This document shows positions 60,481-64,000 of a stretch of 64,000 nucleotides of DNA, piece after piece. Source of the stretch: Flaccisagitta enflata (Eukaryota; Chaetognatha; Sagittoidea; Aphragmophora); contig OZ231127.1 of the NCBI GenBank assembly GCA_965153355.1, positions 15,624,001 to 15,688,000 on the forward strand. The letters run 5' to 3'. The notes under the pieces were generated by a model. The model was not told where the DNA came from and made no database searches. It saw nothing but the letters and a program-made list of their open reading frames with translations. Position 1 is the stretch's first letter; each line of letters starts with the position of its first letter. The translations under genes were made by a program, and so were the position numbers.

Positions 60481-60591
60481 ATTCGTACAACCCTTACAAA
60501 ATCTTTTATTTCAAATGTAAGAGAATCAAAATTTTGGGTTAAGATCAAAGGAGGAGACAATAGATAAAGGACAATTAGAGGTTATCTTTTG

Positions 60592-60861
60592 AGTCGCCTG
60601 CTACGCAACTCTACAACCCGCTTTGTCTGTCCGTCGGTCCATCGGTCATGTTATATAGTGAGGTATATTGTCAGTCCATCGGTCATGCTATATAGTGAGG
60701 GATATTGTTCCACCTATCATACTACTCATGTTTTTGCGGTCTATGGCCTCACTTCTCCTGCACAAAAGCTCTAGTGATCTCAAATACGGTCCCCGTCCAT
60801 CTGCACCCGACCGGGGTAGACGTGTATCCGTGAATCCCTTCGGGGCCGCTGCCCAAAGAGG
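60592..60861 (-). mobile_element. AHE copy joined to a GTE end
   Basis: The plus strand starts AGTCGCCTGCTACGCAACTC then TACAACCCGCTTTGTCTGTC, has a 32-36 base internal duplication (GTCCATCGGTCATG at 60638 and 60675), CTCCTGCACAAAAGCTCTAG and GGGTAGACGTGTATCC. At 60830 it switches to the last 25 bases of a GTE right TIR (CCCTTCGGGGCCGCTGCCCA) instead of GGCCTTGTT. Confidence 0.78.
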
Positions 60862-60869
60862 GAGAGAAA

Positions 60870-60902
60870 AAGAGAGAGAGAGAGAGAGAGTGAGAGAGTG
60901 AG
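60870..60902. repeat. (GA)n tract
   Basis: A short GA tract directly after the GTE end. Confidence 0.9.
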
Positions 60903-61072
60903 ACGAAAAGACAGACAAAAATAGGGAGAGACGGAGGCAAATAGACAGAAGTTTTGGGTATAATCTTCAGAGGGATATTTTTTAAGTCCAAGGCCTTGAA
61001 TAAATTTACATCATCGTTGCCTCCATGTAAAATTCTTTGCTTGTTTTTTTGCTGTTTACTGGTTTATTGCAG

Positions 61073-61180
61073 ACATTCTAGTACCATAGACTTTGTTGGC
61101 AAACCAGTATGCAGAAATACAAAACATGCGGGTCATGTATTGCGTAGATGCCTCATTGTTGCTCCAACCGGAGCTTAAAG
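61073..61180 (+). CDS. Candidate terminal exon
   Basis: A good acceptor (TTTACTGGTTTATTGCAG at 61055-61072) and a good donor (CTTAAAG followed by GTGAGAC) bound a 108 base segment. One frame is open across it until TAA at 61176-61178, reading HSSTIDFVGKPVCRNTKHAG then HVLRRCLIVAPTGA. The other two frames have stops at once. A stop two bases before the donor would imply an intron in the 3' UTR. No upstream exon was found, so it may equally be a non-coding exon or chance. Confidence 0.32.
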
Positions 61181-61235
61181 GTGAGACTGGTTTACGGAGG
61201 CATATACATCTTTGAGAGAAAAAAAAATAAAGAGA

Positions 61236-61243
61236 GAGAGGGA

Positions 61244-61333
<90 letters not shown>

Positions 61334-61637
61334 GTGAGAGAGTGAGAGCGAGAGAGATAGCGAAAGAAATAGAGAGAGCGAGAGACAGAGAGAGACAGAG
61401 ACAGGGAAATATGAAGAAAGGAAGAAAGAAAGAAAGAAAGAATGAATGAATGAATGAATGAATGAATGAATGAATGAATGAATGAATGAATGAATGAATG
61501 AAAGACAGAAAGAATGAAAGAGAATGAAAGAGAGACAGACAAAAACAGAGAGACAGACTGAACTAAAGAAACAGAGGACATTCAGGCAAATTGACAGACA
61601 AACTGACAGAAAGACAGACAGGGTTACAGAAAGACGA

Positions 61638-61712
<75 letters not shown>
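61236..61712. repeat. (GA)n, (GAAT)n and (GACA)n microsatellites
   Basis: GA with AGTGAG and AGCGAG variants to about 61400, GAAT at 61440-61500, mixed purine sequence, then GACA at about 61638-61712. Confidence 0.96.
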
Positions 61713-61714
<2 letters not shown>

Positions 61715-61879
61715 AAGACAGACAGGGAGACAAGACCAGGGAGAAGAAAAGAAATCGGAGAATCGATGAAAAGGTTGAGGAGAAATAGGAGAAAGGGGAA
61801 GGGCGTGTTTCTAAAGAAGATGAACAACCCGATAGTTGAAGGTGTTTACAGCGTGAACACATATCTATGGATTTCACTT

Positions 61880-62045
61880 CCCCAAAAGGGAGTGAGCAAA
61901 GTGAGTGAGCGAGCCCGTGAACGGAGCGAGCGAAGCAAAGCGAGCATAGCCAAGCAAAGCAAGCATAGCGAAGTGGAGCGTTGCGGAGCGAGTGAGCGGA
62001 GTGAGCGGTGCGAGCAAACGAACATAGCGAGCGACCGAGTGGCCC
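61880..62045. repeat. GAGCR pentamer/tetramer-rich tract
   Basis: Units such as GAGCGA, AAGCGAGC and GAGTGAGCGG follow each other without a strict period. The strand is almost free of T for about 160 bases. Confidence 0.85.
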
Positions 62046-62199
62046 GTTATAAACGCGATTGTCTCTGACTAGAAACGTCCCCGAAGTGGAGGAGGAGAAG
62101 TAGGAGGCAATGCTCCACTTTCCGTTGAGGATTACAAGTGGATAAAAACTTTCCTCCATCTCGAGGCGGAGCTCAATCTCACCCTTTTCATTGAGGCGC

Positions 62200-62700
62200 C
62201 ATCTGCTTGTCCCATTTTGACGGGTTTTGTTCCATTTTGTTCTGTTTTTGATCTGTCTCTTCTCATATCGTTCTCTACCTGTTGCATTTTGACGGGTTTT
62301 GTTCTGTTTTGATCTGTCTATTTGCCTCTTGTTCTCCGCTTGTTGCATTTTGACAGGCTTTGTTCTGTCTTGTTCTGTTTTGATCTGTCTCTTTGCTTCT
62401 CGTACTCTGCTTGTTCCGTTTTGACAGGCTTTGTTCTGTTTTGTCTCTTGTCTTATGATTCTCTGCTTGTCCCATTTTGATGGGCTTTGTTATGTTTTGT
62501 TCTGTTTTGATCTGTCTCTCGTCCTATTGTTCTCTGCTTGTTCCATTTTGATGGACTTTGTTCTATTTTGTTCTAGGTTGTTCTCTTTTGATCTGTTTCT
62601 TTTCCACTTGTTCTCTGCCTGTTCTGTCATGTTCTGTCTGTTTTCTTTTCATTATTTGCCTGTTCCATTTTTACGCGTTGTGTTCTGTTGTGTTTCTTTT
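62200..62700. repeat. Minisatellite, 57-76 bp unit
   Basis: CTTGTYCCATTTTGACGGGC then TTTGTTCTGTTTTGATCTGT recurs near 62203, 62279, 62339, 62409, 62466 and 62537, with decaying copies to 62700. The unit length varies because TTTGTTCTG blocks are gained or lost. Confidence 0.9.
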
Positions 62701-62774
62701 TAAGATGTTTCTTGCATGGCTCATTCTCCCGCATTTTGTTCTTTTTGTTTTGCCACACAGTTCAGTTCATCAGA

Positions 62775-62915
62775 AATAGAGCTGTGAATTCGATTGACCG
62801 CTTCCATTTTAGTGGGTGGGATCGGATAGCTACAAATTTTTGAACTACAAAATGGATGCGGAAGCGGAAGCGGAAGCGGCATGAAAATCGACCGCTTCCA
62901 CATCCCTAATCAGGA
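62775..62915. mobile_element. Possible hAT-like MITE remnant
   Basis: TCGATTGACCGCTTCCATTT on the left and TCGACCGCTTCCACATCCCT on the right surround GCGGAAGC hexamers. GACCGCTTCC repeated in this way recalls hAT MITE ends, but the two ends are in the same orientation and no duplication was found. Confidence 0.3.
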
Positions 62916-63187
62916 AGGAACCAAGTAAAGGAAAAAAAACAAAAAAAAACAACAACAACAACATCATAACAACAGTCTTTACCAGGCTGCGAACATCCGA
63001 TTGAATATAACTTCCAAGACAGGCAAGACAAGTATTGACATTCTGACAAAAACAGTGAAACAAAGCAGAAAGAGTGAGTGTCAAAAGCAGGAGAGAATGA
63101 ATGAGAAAGGAAGGTGAAAGGAGATCGCGAGACCGAGACAGACAATGTCAATGTCAGGCATGCGCAAAAGAAACAGAATCGGGCAGA

Positions 63188-63189
<2 letters not shown>

Positions 63190-63218
<29 letters not shown>

Positions 63219-63267
63219 AAGAAGAAGAAGAAGAAGAAGAAGAAGAAGAAGAAGAAGAAGAAGAAGA
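63190..63267. repeat. (AAG)n microsatellite
   Basis: A pure AAG tract of about 78 bases. Confidence 0.98.
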
Positions 63268-63562
63268 AATGTGATTACCAAGACAGATACCAAACAATGA
63301 AGTTAGTTGTAACTTCGCGTGCCAAAAGAAAAGAAAAACTACAAGATCGGAAGGAGACAGAAAACAAACTTAGTTTTCCGCGAAGAAAAACATGAAGAAA
63401 AGTTGAAAAAAAGGGGGAAAGAGAGAAAAGAAATGGAGAGTGAATGAGGAAAGAGAAGCGCATAAACAAATATACACAAACTGCTAATGGAAACTCTGCA
63501 CGTTATACCATGGAAGACGAAATTTTTTTATAAAATTCACAATCACAAATATCACACATATA

Positions 63563-64000
63563 CAGTCAGTGGACAAAACAAAATAGGTAGAGAGCTCACT
63601 CTGTTGGCTTTGATCAAACCTAGTGTTATTAAAAAGCAGGCTGTAAACAACAACTGGTTGTGAAAATTACAGCCGGCTGTCATCTTACAAAATCAGCAAA
63701 AATCCAACCTCAATAGAATTGAATGTGACTAGCATATTTATAATCCTGATGAAATTCTGAGAAGTTTGACATGTCACACTTAACACTTTTTATAAGAAAT
63801 AATCTTTAAACATTGTATTATAACTTTATTAAACATAGATGAATTTTTTTTACTTTTATATAAAAGTATATGTTGTGACATATCAAACTTATCAGAATTT
63901 CACCAGGGTTATGAATTTGCAGGTCTCGTTCTATTTGATGAAAGTTGGATTTTCGCCAACTTTGTAGCATGACAGCCGGCTGTTATTTTTACAACCAGTT
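63563..64000. mobile_element. Fold-back element, cut by window end
   Basis: It starts CAGTCAGTGGACAAAACAAA then ATAGGTAG and follows 57155-57700 through AACAACAACTGGTTGTG, ACAGCCGGCTGT, GACATGTCACACTTAACACT and back down the second arm to ACAACCAGTT. About 80-90 bases of the right end lie beyond the window. Confidence 0.92.

Noticed and set aside
62775-62915. Complete hAT MITE
   Set aside because: The GACCGCTTCC words are in the same orientation rather than inverted, and no 8 bp duplication was found; kept only as a weak remnant.

Overview
This 64 kb window is nuclear DNA of a eukaryote, most probably an invertebrate animal. The reasons are GT-AG introns with GTAAG-type donors, widely spaced small exons, several kinds of terminal-inverted-repeat (TIR) elements (mariner-like, hAT-like, Mutator-like), and very dense microsatellites. 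No species can be named from the sequence. There are no operons, no rRNA, and no intact transposase or reverse transcriptase. Most long open frames here are simple repeats or tandem repeats read as protein.

One protein-coding gene can be assembled. It lies on the minus strand from about 18.9 kb down to 7.7 kb, with six coding exons: 18530-18808, 15895-15919, 15533-15604, 11710-11946, 10565-10630 and 7699-7895. Intron phases match at every junction (0,1,1,1,1), giving 292 codons including the stop. The product is rich in Pro, Cys and Gly and ends in a tandem Pro-Pro-Arg-Lys-Ser-Met repeat. I do not recognise the family. Three further single-exon candidates (48.4 kb minus, 49.7 kb plus, 61.1 kb plus) are weak. 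A broken transposase-like C-terminus lies at 30.7-31.0 kb.

The rest is repeats. The most striking family has about 30 full or partial copies and is called AHE here (asymmetric-TIR, hairpin element). In AHE orientation it begins ACAAGGCCGGATACACGG, then has a 10-base box and a variable (GACN)n microsatellite, and ends in a hairpin followed by CTAA and A residues. The right half of the hairpin is the reverse complement of the 5' box, and the two change together between subfamilies. This layout resembles non-autonomous Helentrons (HINE/DINE-1 type). A second family, called GTE here, has TIRs starting GGGCAGCGGCCCC around a 20-21 base minisatellite and GGAC-type repeats.

Many fold-back elements with long arms can be delimited by target-site duplications (TSDs): 12428-13017, 35741-35930 and 57758-58373 (TA); 55298-55929 and 57155-57700 (TTTG); 13493-14008 and 50367-50882 (9 bp); 6160-6484 and 17141-17617 (8 bp); and a 4,976 bp element at 28359-33334 (CGTA) inserted in the hairpin of an AHE copy. 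Several are nested.

Tandem arrays include monomers of about 163 bp (1.66-2.70 kb), 171 bp (3.3-3.9 kb), 160 bp (25.2-26.7 kb), 145 bp (47.8-48.3 kb), 90 bp (41.0-41.8 kb), 54 bp (52.8-54.7 kb) and 22 bp (45.2-45.9 kb), plus more than forty microsatellite tracts. All coordinates were counted by eye from the numbered sequence; no alignment or database search was run.
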